Positions 8,558 to 17,708 of a DNA stretch of 64,000 nucleotides are shown piece by piece. The translations under genes and the position numbers were made by a program. Source of the stretch: Pseudonocardia alaniniphila. GTDB taxonomy: Bacteria; Actinomycetota; Actinomycetes; Mycobacteriales; Pseudonocardiaceae. Position 1 is the stretch's first letter, and the number at the start of each line of letters is the position of its first letter. The notes under the pieces were generated by a model, which was not told the origin of the DNA, did no database searches, and saw only the letters and a program-made list of their open reading frames with translations. Where the stretch lies: the NCBI RefSeq assembly GCF_022524485.1, contig NZ_JAKXMK010000042.1, positions 32,435 to 96,434 of the forward strand, read 5' to 3'.

Positions 8558-9324
8558 CCGCGCCGCTGTTCGATCTGACCGGGCACGTCGCGCTGGTCAC
8601 CGGAGGCAACTCGGGGATCGGGCTCGGGATGGCGCACGGGCTCGCGCAGACCGGCGCCGACGTCTGCATCTGGGGCACCAACGTCGAACGCAACGAGGCC
8701 GCGGTGCAGGAGCTGGAGAAGCACGGCACGCGGGTGCGGGCGATCAGGTGCGACGTCGGTGACGAGGCGGATGTGCAGTCGGGCTTCGCCGAGACGATCG
8801 AGCACTTCGGCCGTGTCGACTCGTGCTTCGCCAACGCGGGCGTGGGCGGTTCGGGCACGAGGTTCGTCGAGACGAGCCTGGCGGACTTCCGCGCGGTCAC
8901 CCGCGTCAATCTCGACGGTGCCTTCCTCACACTGCGGGCCGCGGCTGCGCACATGGTCGAGCGCGGTGGTGGGGGAGTGCTCGTCGGTACGTCGAGCGTG
9001 TCGGCGATCCACGGGGCGCCCCGCGGTCAGGCCTACGCCGCGAGCAAGGCGGGCCTCACCGCGATGATCAAGGCCTGCGCCGTCGAGCTCGCGCGGTACG
9101 GGATCAACGCGCACTCGATCGTCGCGGGCTGGACCGAGACCCCACTGGCCTCGCCGAAGCTGCACGACGAGACGTTCGAGCGCAACGTGATGAAGCGGAT
9201 GCCGCACCGGCGCTGGGGTGAGCCACGGGACTTCGCCCGGCTGGCCGTCTACCTCGCGTCGGGCACCGGTGGTTTCCACACCGGCGACTCCATCGTCGTC
9301 GACGGGGGCTACTCGATCTTCTGA
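8554..9324 (+). CDS. SDR family oxidoreductase
   Basis: 256 residues, GTG start overlapping the previous stop (GTGA). TGGNSGIGLG cofactor motif near residues 15-24, NAG motif (ANAGVGG), Y-x3-K in QAYAASKAG and a PETP-like loop (GWTETPLAS). Last gene of the run that begins with the paired acyl-CoA dehydrogenases, so oxidation of a 3-hydroxyacyl-CoA or an alcohol intermediate is plausible. Confidence 0.93.
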   Translation: MTAPLFDLTGHVALVTGGNSGIGLGMAHGLAQTGADVCIWGTNVERNEAAVQELEKHGTRVRAIRCDVGDEADVQSGFAETIEHFGRVDSCFANAGVGGSGTRFVETSLADFRAVTRVNLDGAFLTLRAAAAHMVERGGGGVLVGTSSVSAIHGAPRGQAYAASKAGLTAMIKACAVELARYGINAHSIVAGWTETPLASPKLHDETFERNVMKRMPHRRWGEPRDFARLAVYLASGTGGFHTGDSIVVDGGYSIF

Positions 9325-9377
9325 TCGCCGTCCCGCTTGTTCGCTTCATGATCACCAGTTGGGGGTCGGGAGCCGGG

Positions 9378-11408
9378 TCATACCCTGCTGCAGGGCCTGA
9401 AACGTTGATCATGGGCTCGGCTCTCGGTGCCGGCCGACGGCATGATCGCCGGTTCGGGACGGGCCGCCGGGTCATGTGCCGTCTGATCCGGCTCATCGAG
9501 GGGCGCATCGGGGATGCACTCCAGCAGCCGGTGCAGCTGTAGCGCCACCTGCATCTCCAGCGCGCCCCGCGGCGACCGCCAGGCGGGGCCGCCGAGCACG
9601 TGATCGACGCGGTCCAGCCGCTGGTAGGCGGTGTTGACGTGCACCCCGAGACGCCGGGCGGCGGCCGGTGGGTTCTGGCCGCACGCGAAGTACTGCCGGA
9701 CCGTCTCGACGAGCTGCGCGTGGTGTTCGTGGTCGTAGCGCAGGAGCGGTCCGAGGGTGCGTGCCAGTAGCTCCTGCACCTGCGCGGGCTCGGGATCCTC
9801 CAGCACCGTGCCGAGCACCCCGAGCTCCGCGATGTCCGCTGCGCCGCCCTCGCGCCCCAGCGCGAGCAGCAGGAGCTGGCAGCGCGCGGCGTCGCGGTGC
9901 AGGCTGCGGACTGCGGGCGCGGAGTCGGCCGGACCCGCTCCACCGGCGGTCACCGTGCATCCGGTGGCCCGGCCGATCTCGGCCGCCGCCTCGCGCGCCG
10001 CGGCGCCGGGGGTCATGTCCGGTAGGAGCAGCACGGCATTGCCGCCGTGCTCCCCGGCGATCCCGCCGCGTGCCGCCGCGAACTCGGCGGCTGCCGTGGC
10101 CATGGCCCGTCGCGGGACGCCGGGGGCGGCGGCCACCACGACGGCGTGCGGTCGGGTGAAGTCGATCCCGCCCAGCCGGGCGGCCCTCCGCCGGAACGCC
10201 GCCCAGTCCGGGGCCCGCTCCGCGAGGAGGTCCTCGACCAGCTCGGCCCGCAGCTCCTGCGTGACGAGAGCGGTCTGGCGTTCCATGAGGAGCAGCAACG
10301 CGGCGGTCTGGGAGGCACGTTCGAGCGTGCGCGTATCGGCCTCGGCGAGTGGTCCGCATCGGCCGAACACCAGCCGGCCGAACATCTCGGTTCCGGCGCG
10401 GACCGGGACGTCCCGGATCTCCACGGGTGGCTCGGCCCGGCCGGCGAGCACGTCCTCCGAACGTGGCGCGCCGGGAACGCTCGCCATCGCGAGCACGGCG
10501 CCCGAGCTCGACACGACCGCGACCGTGCCGTCGAGGATGCGGGCAAGGGTGCGGGTGAACTCCGGCATGCCGACGCGGGTGAGCGCCATCGGCATCAGCT
10601 GCTCGTGTACGCGCCCGGCGCGTTCCAGCGCCTGTCGCTGCGATCGCAGCTGCGCGTTCGCGGCGCGCAGCTCCGCCGATGCGGCCTCCACCCGCTCGAA
10701 CAGGCGGGCGTTCTCGATCACGATGGACGCGTGGGCGGCGAGCGAGGTGAGCATCGAGATCTCGGCCAGGTCGAAGGTGCGCTCATGGCGGTTGGCGGCG
10801 AACAGCGCCCCGACGACCGCCGTGCCGAGCTTGATGGGAACCCCGGCGATGGCAACGATGTCGTCCTCCGCGACCGCCGCCGCGACGAGCGGGTCGCGCC
10901 GGATCCTCGGGTCGGTCCGGTAGTTCGCGGTGGCGAGGGGCTGGCCGGACTGGATGACGTAGCCGCCGACCCCGAAGCCCGGGCCCTGGCGCACCGACTC
11001 GATCGGGCGGGTCCGGGTGCCGGACGTGACACGCATGTAGGCGTCGCCGGTGGTCTGGTCGATCAGCGCGATGTAGGTGGAGTCGCAGGCCAGCAGCGTG
11101 CGGGAGCGCTCGACGATCGTGGTGAGCACGGCGTCGCTGCCGCGCAGTGAGGTGAGGTCGCGGGCGGTCTCGTAGAGCACCTGCGCCTCCCGTTCCTGGC
11201 GGGCCCGCCGGTCGAGCAGGGTGCGGATCCGCCGGGCGTCGGTGACCGCCCGCGCGAGCAGGTCACGGTCAGGCCCGTCCGGGGTCGCGTCGCGCACCAG
11301 CGCCTCGAGCTCCTCGATCGGCGCTTCCTCGGAGAGGAACTGCATGACGCGGGACAGCACGCCGGTGACGGTGGAGCTCCCGGCGGGTGCGTCGGCGGTG
11401 AGGGACAT
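9378..11408 (-). CDS. GAF and PucR-type HTH transcriptional regulator
   Basis: 676 residues. A GAF sensor domain (about 80-230; ends with ASIVIENARLFERVEAAS) is followed by a short coiled segment, a CdaR/PucR central domain and a C-terminal PucR HTH_30 (about 575-610, AARRLGVHVNTAYQRLDRVDHVLG). Perfect AGGAGG ribosome site. The last ~40 residues are low-complexity. A paralog of the same architecture lies at 12309-14255, with an SDR gene between them; they probably control local catabolic genes in response to a small aromatic or nitrogen compound (inference). Confidence 0.92.
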   Translation of the reverse strand: MSLTADAPAGSSTVTGVLSRVMQFLSEEAPIEELEALVRDATPDGPDRDLLARAVTDARRIRTLLDRRARQEREAQVLYETARDLTSLRGSDAVLTTIVERSRTLLACDSTYIALIDQTTGDAYMRVTSGTRTRPIESVRQGPGFGVGGYVIQSGQPLATANYRTDPRIRRDPLVAAAVAEDDIVAIAGVPIKLGTAVVGALFAANRHERTFDLAEISMLTSLAAHASIVIENARLFERVEAASAELRAANAQLRSQRQALERAGRVHEQLMPMALTRVGMPEFTRTLARILDGTVAVVSSSGAVLAMASVPGAPRSEDVLAGRAEPPVEIRDVPVRAGTEMFGRLVFGRCGPLAEADTRTLERASQTAALLLLMERQTALVTQELRAELVEDLLAERAPDWAAFRRRAARLGGIDFTRPHAVVVAAAPGVPRRAMATAAAEFAAARGGIAGEHGGNAVLLLPDMTPGAAAREAAAEIGRATGCTVTAGGAGPADSAPAVRSLHRDAARCQLLLLALGREGGAADIAELGVLGTVLEDPEPAQVQELLARTLGPLLRYDHEHHAQLVETVRQYFACGQNPPAAARRLGVHVNTAYQRLDRVDHVLGGPAWRSPRGALEMQVALQLHRLLECIPDAPLDEPDQTAHDPAARPEPAIMPSAGTESRAHDQRFRPCSRV

Positions 11409-11448
11409 CGGTGACCTCCTGTCGCACGGGCGCGGCCGGACCGCGAAT

Positions 11449-12213
11449 TCAGGTGATCGTCATGCCGCCGTCCACGGCCAGCGTCTGCCCGGTGACGTAG
11501 CCACCGGCGTCGCTCGCGAGGAACACAACGGCAGCGGCGAGCTCGGCCGGGTCGCCCACGCGCCCCATCGGTACCCGCTGGATCTGCTGCTCGAGGTAGC
11601 CGGGCTTGTACTGCTCGGTCATCTCCGAGTCGAAGAAGCCCGGGGCCACGGCGTTGACCCGGATCCCCCGGCGCCCGCTCCACTGCTGGGCGAGATCGCG
11701 TGTCAGGCCGATCAGCCCGGCCTTGCTGGCCGAGTACGCGGCCTGGGGCAGGCCGGCCGTGGTGAGCCCGAGGACGCTCGAGATGTTGATGATGCTGCTG
11801 CCCGGGCGCATGACGCGCCCACAGGCCTGGGCCATCCAGTAGCAACCGTTGAGGTTGACGTCGAGGACCCGCTCGAACTCCTCGGGGGTCTCCCGTACCG
11901 CCGGCACGGCGGTGCCGATGCCGGCGTTGTTGACCAGGACATCGACCCGTCTGAACTCGGCCATCGCCGCGTCGACGAGCGCCTGGCAGTCGCTCGGGCT
12001 CGACACGTCCGTCGGCACGGTGATCGCGCGCCGCCCGGCGGCCTCGACGAGCTTGCGGGTGATGTCCAGCCGGTCCGCGCGGCGCGCGCCCAGGACGAGA
12101 TCGGCGCCTGCCTCGGCGAGGCCCTGCGCGAACGCGACGCCGAGGCCGGACGACGCCCCGGTGACGATCGCGACGCGCCCCGCGAGCGAGAACCGGTTCA
12201 CCATCGCTGTCAT
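11449..12213 (-). CDS. SDR family oxidoreductase
   Basis: 254 residues from the chosen ATG, which has GGGAGG 6 nt upstream; a longer in-frame start at 12255 lacks such a site. TGASSGLG motif, NNAGIG, S-x12-Y-x3-K (AAYSASKAG) and a C-terminal DGGMTIT typical of 3-oxoacyl-ACP reductase-like SDRs. Sits between two PucR regulators, 40 bp upstream of the first. A TGATCGTTCGTTAG sequence at 12235-12248 could be an operator. Confidence 0.92.
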   Translation of the reverse strand: MTAMVNRFSLAGRVAIVTGASSGLGVAFAQGLAEAGADLVLGARRADRLDITRKLVEAAGRRAITVPTDVSSPSDCQALVDAAMAEFRRVDVLVNNAGIGTAVPAVRETPEEFERVLDVNLNGCYWMAQACGRVMRPGSSIINISSVLGLTTAGLPQAAYSASKAGLIGLTRDLAQQWSGRRGIRVNAVAPGFFDSEMTEQYKPGYLEQQIQRVPMGRVGDPAELAAAVVFLASDAGGYVTGQTLAVDGGMTIT

Positions 12214-12308
12214 CGTTGGCCCTCCCGGGGCAAATGATCGTTCGTTAGTCGACACTAAGTACGGGCCGTGCGGTGGTCAATCCGCCAGGTGATCCAGCGC
12301 AACGCGGG

Positions 12309-14255
12309 CTAGCCACCGGCCGCCGGCAGGAGCTCCTCGACGGGAATCTGCTCGAGGATGCGCTGCAGCTGCAGGCCGAGCTGCATGCTCAGCGCGCCGT
12401 CCGGCTCGCGCCAGCCGCGGTGCCCGAGCACGTGGTCGATGCGCTCCAGCCGCTGGTAGATCGTGTTGGGATGTACCTGCAGCGCCTTCGCGGTGGCGCG
12501 CGGGTTCCCTCCGGCGGCGAAGTAGGCGTCGATGGTCTCCAGCAGGAGCGTGTTGTGCTCCTCGTCGTAGCGCTGCAGTGGTGCGACTGTCTGCGCGAGG
12601 AGTGCACGCACCTGTTTCTGCGAGGTCGACTCGAGCACCAGCCCCAGCACCCCGACCTCCGCCAGCCCGGCTCCCTCGCCCTCCCGCCCCAGCGCGAGCA
12701 GCAGGCGCAGGCACCGCTCGGCTTCACGATGCATCCGGCGGACCTCCTGCGCGGACCGCGCCGAACCGGCGACGCCTGCGGTCACCACCCCACCCGCCGA
12801 CCGGCCGAGCGTCGCCGGCACCGTGCGCGCCGCCTCGCCGGGGTCGATATGCGGAAGCAGGAGCACCACCTGGGCCGCGTGTTCGGTGGCCAGGCCGCCA
12901 TGGCGGGAGGCGAGGTCCGCCGCCGCACGCAGCAGGTGACGACGCGGGACGCCGGTGGCCGACAGCACGAGGACCGTGTGGGCAGTGCGGAGGTCGACGG
13001 CGCCCGCGCGGCGTGCTCGCCGCTCGAACGCGGTCCAGTCCGGCTCCCGCTCGGCCAGCAGGTCGTCGATCAGCTCGCCACGGACCTGCTGCTCCGCCGC
13101 CGACACCTGCCGGTCCATCAACATCAGCAGCGCCGCGGTCTGCGCAGCGCGCTCGAGCGTGCGGACGTCCGGGTCGAGCAGCTGTGTGGTCGCGACGAGC
13201 ACGAGGTGCCCGAAGCGTTCTTCGCCTGCCTGCACCGGCACCGTCCAGGTGCGGGACGTACCCGTTACCCGTGCCGCGGCCACCGCCCCGCGGGCGGGCG
13301 CCGGCAGGGTGTCGGGCAGCGTCCCGCGTCCGCCGGTCACGAGCACGGAACCGTCCACCCCCACCGCGGCGACCGTGCCGTCGAGCATCACTGCGACGGC
13401 TTCGACGAGCTCGCCGAGGTCCGCCCGGCGTAGCACCAGCGGGATCAGCTGTTCGTGGGCGATGCTCGCCCGTTCCAGGCCCTCGCCCTGCCGAGAGAGC
13501 TCCGCGTTGGTCTCCCTGAGCCGCCCCGCTGCCACCTCGGCGTGCGCGAACAGCCGGGCGTTCTCGATCACGATCGAGGCGTGGTCGGCCAGCGAGCTGA
13601 GCAGCTCGATCTCGGAGCGGTCGTAGGAGCGCTCGTACCGGTTGGCCACGAACAGCGCACCGATCACGGCGTCGCCGATCCGCAACGGCACGCCCGCGAT
13701 GCTGACGATCCCGTCCTCGACCACGGCGTCCGTGACGGACGGATAACGGTTCAGCCGTGTGTCGTTCACGTAGTCCGAGGTCGCGAAGGGCTCGCCGGTC
13801 GCGATGATCCGGCCCCCGATGCCGCGCCCGACCGGCTGCCGGATCGACTCGATGGCCCGGGTGACGGTGCCGAGGGTGATGCGCATGTAGACGTCCCCGC
13901 GGACGGGGTCGAGCAGGGCGAGGTACGTGGCGTCGGTGCCGAGTAGCTGGCGGGCCCGGTGCACGATCGCGTCCAGCACCTCGTCCACGTCACGCAGCGA
14001 CGCCAGGTCCCGGGCGGTCTCGATCAGCGCGTGGGTCTCCTTCTCCCGCCGCTTGCGGTGTGCGAGGAGGTCGCGGATGCGACCCGAGCGGGCGATCGCG
14101 ATGAGCATCTCGTCGCGCTCTGGGCCCGGGGCGCTCGCCTCCACGATCTCGGCGAGCTGGTCGAACGCCTCGCCCGGAGCCTCCGTGGCCAGCAGGTGCA
14201 GCAGCCGGGCGATCGTCTGGTCCGCTGCCGGGATCCCCATTCCGCCCAGGATCAT
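12309..14255 (-). CDS. GAF and PucR-type HTH transcriptional regulator (paralog)
   Basis: 648 residues from the ATG at 14255 (GGAGAC upstream); an upstream in-frame start at 14303 would add 16 unconserved residues. Same order as the regulator at 9378: N-terminal helical region, GAF (DATYLALLDPVRGDVYMRI to SIVIENARLFAHAE), central CdaR-like domain, C-terminal HTH (ATAKALQVHPNTIYQRLERIDHVLG). Its promoter region carries one of the two MITE-like elements (14326-14491), which may affect its expression. Confidence 0.92.
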   Translation of the reverse strand: MILGGMGIPAADQTIARLLHLLATEAPGEAFDQLAEIVEASAPGPERDEMLIAIARSGRIRDLLAHRKRREKETHALIETARDLASLRDVDEVLDAIVHRARQLLGTDATYLALLDPVRGDVYMRITLGTVTRAIESIRQPVGRGIGGRIIATGEPFATSDYVNDTRLNRYPSVTDAVVEDGIVSIAGVPLRIGDAVIGALFVANRYERSYDRSEIELLSSLADHASIVIENARLFAHAEVAAGRLRETNAELSRQGEGLERASIAHEQLIPLVLRRADLGELVEAVAVMLDGTVAAVGVDGSVLVTGGRGTLPDTLPAPARGAVAAARVTGTSRTWTVPVQAGEERFGHLVLVATTQLLDPDVRTLERAAQTAALLMLMDRQVSAAEQQVRGELIDDLLAEREPDWTAFERRARRAGAVDLRTAHTVLVLSATGVPRRHLLRAAADLASRHGGLATEHAAQVVLLLPHIDPGEAARTVPATLGRSAGGVVTAGVAGSARSAQEVRRMHREAERCLRLLLALGREGEGAGLAEVGVLGLVLESTSQKQVRALLAQTVAPLQRYDEEHNTLLLETIDAYFAAGGNPRATAKALQVHPNTIYQRLERIDHVLGHRGWREPDGALSMQLGLQLQRILEQIPVEELLPAAGG

Positions 14256-14325
14256 CGAGCTCACGTCTCCCGTCCGGTACGCCGTTGTCCGGCAGGTCAC
14301 CACTCATCGATCGTCGGATCACGTC

Positions 14326-14491
14326 AGTGCCGAGGAAACGGGGTCGTCTTACCCGTCTCCGGCGCCCAGGCGGCGCCTCGCGGCGTTGTCGTCGGCGCCG
14401 ATACAACAGCGGTATCGGCGCCTCCTCCGCCTTGCGATCCATCCGCCTGGGTCACCGGATCCGGGCAAGGAACCCCGTTTCCGCGACACTA
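14326..14491 (-). repeat. MITE-like element, copy A
   Basis: About 166 bp, matching the reverse complement of 21483-21648 with only about six differences. Its ends form an imperfect terminal inverted repeat (consensus TAGTGYCGNGGAAACGRGGT). The centre has a perfect hairpin: arm GGCGCCGATAC (14394-14404), 7-nt loop, GTATCGGCGCC (14412-14422). No transposase inside. It lies 70 bp upstream of the PucR gene and 80 bp downstream of the LLM gene. See the finding on the pair. Confidence 0.85.
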
Positions 14492-14571
14492 AGCGACCTG
14501 GTGGCGCCTGCGGGAGTGTCACTTTCCGCCGCGCGGGACGGTGCTGATGCACCGCACCGTCCCGCGGGCCG

Positions 14572-15819
14572 TCACGCCGGAAGCCCGGCCGCGCTGCCGA
14601 ACTTCGCCGCGACGCGTTCCTGGCTGACCTTCGGCGTCCAGCGGTCCTCCTCGTCGGCCCACACGTCGCGCAGCTTCGGGATCACCGCTGACCCGAAGAG
14701 GTGGTTGTTCTGCGCGGCCACCTCCTCGGGCAGGTCACCGACGTGCATGCAGGTGATGAGCTGACCGATCCGGAGATCCGTCGCGAGTGCGCGGACGCGC
14801 TGCTCCACCCGCTCCGGGGTGCCGGCGATGATGTAGCCGAGTTCGTCGTACTCCCAGAACGAGAGCTCGCCGCGCTGGGCCTTCATCCGCTCCTCGGCCG
14901 ACTGGGTCTTGGCCCGGGTGAGGTTCGCCTGGATGGAGGGCAGCGTGTTGTAGCCGGGCGGTGTGGCGAACTCGAGACCGATCGGGTTCTGCCGGTAGAA
15001 GTACTTGACCGCGTCGGAGTACTGCCGCTCGGCTTCCGCGTCCGAGTCGGCGCAGCAGATGATCTGCGTGAACGCCATGCGGTTCGGGTTCATGTTGGCG
15101 CCCTGGCTCTCGGTGTAGTCCCAGAACCCGCCGACGATCGGCGCCGCGCTCTGCCTGCCGGAGAACGACAGGTAGCCGTAGCAGTAGTCGAGGTCGTTGA
15201 CCACGTCCCAGGTCTCCGGGCTGCCGCTGCCGGGGATCCAGACCGGGATCTCCTGCTGCACCGGCCGCGGCCACGGGTTGACGTAGCGCAGCTGCGTGTA
15301 CTTGCCGTTGAACGCGAACGGCTCCTGCGCCTTCCACGACCTCGTGATCAGCTCGCGCGCCTCGTGGAAGCGGTCACGCAGCTCGATCGGGGGCACGCCG
15401 TAGGAGAACGCGGTGTCCATGGGGGTGCCGAACACGATCCCGGCGATGACCCGCCCGCCCGACAGGCAGTCGAGCATCGCGATCTCCTCGGCCACACGGA
15501 TCGGCGGGTTGTAGAGAGCCAGCGAGTTGCCGCACAACGCGATCGCGGAGTTCTCGGTGGTGGCCGCCAGCACGGAGGCGATCAGGTTCGGCGACGGCGT
15601 CATCGCCAGTGACGTCTGGTGGTGCTCGTTGAGCAGCAGGGAGTCCCAGCCCAGGCCATCCGCCTGCTGCATCAGCCGGATGTACATGTGGTAGTCCTCG
15701 CCGACCTGGACCGGGTCGGCCACAGCCGCCGGCGGTGTGACCCAGGAGCTGTGGACGGTCTCGCCGTAGTCCGAGGGCAGCTTGGTGTAGTACTGCTGGG
15801 CGAACCAGTGGAACTTCAC
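14572..15819 (-). CDS. LLM class flavin-dependent monooxygenase
   Basis: 415-residue bacterial-luciferase-like protein (MKFHWFAQ start, LLLNEHHQT, TPSPNL, GTPERVEQRV near the C-terminus). About the size of FMNH2-dependent monooxygenases; a close paralog is at 17709 and a deleted paralog at 29518. Last gene of the minus-strand operon that starts with a solute-binding protein. Probable reaction: oxygenation of an imported small organic molecule; substrate unknown. Needs reduced flavin from a separate reductase; one FMN reductase gene is at 31049. Confidence 0.92.
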   Translation of the reverse strand: MKFHWFAQQYYTKLPSDYGETVHSSWVTPPAAVADPVQVGEDYHMYIRLMQQADGLGWDSLLLNEHHQTSLAMTPSPNLIASVLAATTENSAIALCGNSLALYNPPIRVAEEIAMLDCLSGGRVIAGIVFGTPMDTAFSYGVPPIELRDRFHEARELITRSWKAQEPFAFNGKYTQLRYVNPWPRPVQQEIPVWIPGSGSPETWDVVNDLDYCYGYLSFSGRQSAAPIVGGFWDYTESQGANMNPNRMAFTQIICCADSDAEAERQYSDAVKYFYRQNPIGLEFATPPGYNTLPSIQANLTRAKTQSAEERMKAQRGELSFWEYDELGYIIAGTPERVEQRVRALATDLRIGQLITCMHVGDLPEEVAAQNNHLFGSAVIPKLRDVWADEEDRWTPKVSQERVAAKFGSAAGLPA

Positions 15820-15849
15820 GGGATTCCTCTCCGCGGGGTGTCGTGCCGC

Positions 15850-16152
15850 TCAGGCGACAGTGCCGACGAGGTGTGTGGCCGGGGTGCCACCGAGGTTGAC
15901 GACGTCGGCGCCGAGCTCCTTGCCCTCGGGCGTGCCGAGGGCGGCCTGCATGGCTGCGGCGTCGGCGAAGTAGAGCTCGGCCATCAGGTGGTAGCGGGGC
16001 GCGGAGCCGTCCGCGCCGGGGGAGAACCGGGTGATCTCGACGCGGTGGATGCCTGGCACCGCTTTGGCGAGGGGGACGTGCGTGCCCATGTAGTGGGCGT
16101 CGAACGCCTCGATGTCGGCGGGGGTGTCGTAGAGCACGGTCAGCTTGATCAT
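15850..16152 (-). CDS. EthD-like small protein
   Basis: 100 residues. Pattern MIKLTVLYDTPADIEAFDAHY, then HVPLAKAVPGI and AELYFADAAAMQAALGTPEG matches the EthD/ferredoxin-like dimeric alpha/beta barrel family, first known beside EthB cytochrome P450 and often found with decarboxylase/monooxygenase genes. Located 30 bp upstream of an LLM monooxygenase and 11 bp after an SDR, in one operon. Could be an accessory, isomerase or dehydratase; function not determined. Confidence 0.85.
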   Translation of the reverse strand: MIKLTVLYDTPADIEAFDAHYMGTHVPLAKAVPGIHRVEITRFSPGADGSAPRYHLMAELYFADAAAMQAALGTPEGKELGADVVNLGGTPATHLVGTVA

Positions 16153-16163
16153 GATCTCCTCCG

Positions 16164-16925
16164 TCAGCGTCCGGCCGTCATGGCGCCGCCGTCGACGCGG
16201 TAGACCTCGCCGTTGACGAACGCCGACTCGTCCGAGGCGAGGAACAGCACCATGTTGGCGATGTCGCTCGGCTCCCCGACCCGCGGCGACGCGACCCCGG
16301 CGAGCGCCTGCTGGGGGAGGTCCGGGACGGCGTCGAGCAGCTGCTGCGTCCGGATCACGCCCGGTGCGATGGCGTTGCACCGCACGCCCTGCTTCCCGTG
16401 CTGGGCGGCGATGAAGCGGGTCAGCCCGATCACGGCGGCCTTGGTGCTGCCGTAGGCGGTGAGCGCCGGACTGCCGCGCAGCCCGGCGACCGAGGCCATG
16501 TTCACGATGGACCCGCCGCCGTGTTCCACCATGTGCGGCAGCGCGTACTTGCACATCAGGAAGATGCTGCGGACGTTGGTGGCGAAGGCCCGGTCCCACA
16601 TCTCGATCGAGGTGTCGATCACCGAGCCGTCGGTGAACCACGCGTCGGGCCCCACCAGCGCGGCGTTGTTGTGGATCACGTCGACCCGGCCGTGCTGGGC
16701 GATCACCGCGGCGACCAGGTCCTGAATGGACTGCTGGTCGGTGGCGTCGAAGTGGATCGCCGTGGCGCCGCCGCCGATCCCCTCGGCGACCTTCTTGGCC
16801 CCGTCGAGGTTGATGTCGGCGATCACGACCTGCGCGCCCTCACGGGCGAGCGTGATCGCCGTCTGGCGCCCGATACCGGCCGCGCCGCCGGTGACCAGTG
16901 CGATCTTGCCTTCGACCCTGCCCAT
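16164..16925 (-). CDS. SDR family oxidoreductase
   Basis: 253 residues. TGGAAGIG cofactor motif, IADIN (NAD preference from the Asp), NNAALVG, Y-x3-K in TAYGSTKAA, and C-terminal VNGEVYRVDGG. The ATG shares one base with the stop of the upstream hydrolase (TGATG), so the two are translationally coupled. Likely dehydrogenates an alcohol formed or released by the neighbouring monooxygenase/hydrolase. Confidence 0.92.
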   Translation of the reverse strand: MGRVEGKIALVTGGAAGIGRQTAITLAREGAQVVIADINLDGAKKVAEGIGGGATAIHFDATDQQSIQDLVAAVIAQHGRVDVIHNNAALVGPDAWFTDGSVIDTSIEMWDRAFATNVRSIFLMCKYALPHMVEHGGGSIVNMASVAGLRGSPALTAYGSTKAAVIGLTRFIAAQHGKQGVRCNAIAPGVIRTQQLLDAVPDLPQQALAGVASPRVGEPSDIANMVLFLASDESAFVNGEVYRVDGGAMTAGR

Positions 16926-17698
16926 CACGCCTCCAGGAACGTCGTCACGGCGGACACGAACGCGTCCTCCTGCTCGATCATCGGGTAGTGGCCCGCCGCC
17001 TCGATCGGCGCGAGCTTCGCGTCGGGGATCAGCCGCACGAACTCCTCGGCGTAGGACAGCGGCAGCAGACCGTCGGACGTGCCGTGCACCACGAGCGTCG
17101 GCGCGTCGATGAGCGGCAGCCGCCTGCGCAGGCCGCGGTCGGCGATCGGCCACATGAACTTGGTCGCCGAGCCGAGGTTCTGCGCGGCGAACAGGATCGC
17201 CGCGTGCGGGTTGTCGGGGTCGGGCACGAAGTTCGACGGCTCGGACTTCGGTGGCTCGCCGTGCCACTTCGCCTTCTTCACCTCGTCGGCCGGGCCGAAC
17301 GGGTCGAGCGCGGGCTGCTCGTCCAGCCACAGGCCGTAGGCGTTGACCAGGACGAGCTTGCGCACGATCTGCGGGGCGACGGCGGCGAGCTCAGCGGCGA
17401 ACATGCCGCCGAGGGAGTGGCCCACGACGTCGATGCGTTCGATGCCCCACGACTCGACGAGCTCGCGGTGGTACAGCGTCACGTCGAGAACGTCGGTGAA
17501 CGACTCGAACCCGGTCGACCGGCCGTAGCCAGGCTGCTCGGGGGCGAGGACGCGACGGCTGCGTGCCAGGCGTTCGAGGAATCCGGCGCCGCCGGGGTGA
17601 CGCTCGTAGCCGTGCAGGTAGAGCAGCGGATCGCCGCTGCCCGACTCCCACAGCTCGACGTCGAACCGGCCGACGTGAGGGATCTCCAGGGTGGTCAC
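16925..17698 (-). CDS. Alpha/beta hydrolase
   Basis: 257 residues. Oxyanion region LYLHGYE, nucleophile S in VVGHSLGGM (about residue 100), and a late AAGHYPMIEQ histidine; catalytic triad complete. Similar to meta-cleavage-product hydrolases and lactone/ester hydrolases. Position between two LLM/SDR sets suggests hydrolysis of an ester or lactone made by a Baeyer-Villiger-type LLM oxidation (inference). Confidence 0.92.
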   Translation of the reverse strand: MTTLEIPHVGRFDVELWESGSGDPLLYLHGYERHPGGAGFLERLARSRRVLAPEQPGYGRSTGFESFTDVLDVTLYHRELVESWGIERIDVVGHSLGGMFAAELAAVAPQIVRKLVLVNAYGLWLDEQPALDPFGPADEVKKAKWHGEPPKSEPSNFVPDPDNPHAAILFAAQNLGSATKFMWPIADRGLRRRLPLIDAPTLVVHGTSDGLLPLSYAEEFVRLIPDAKLAPIEAAGHYPMIEQEDAFVSAVTTFLEA

Positions 17699-17708
17699 GT
17701 GCCTCCTC

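Noticed and set aside
9395..9450. Dispersed repeat shared with 63650-63690
   Set aside because: Only about 12-15 matching bases around GTTGATCAT-GG-TCGG; could be chance.
12231..12260. Third copy of the TetR operator upstream of the SDR at 11449
   Set aside because: Shares only GATCGTT with the 2719 palindrome and lacks the AACTTAACGA half-site.
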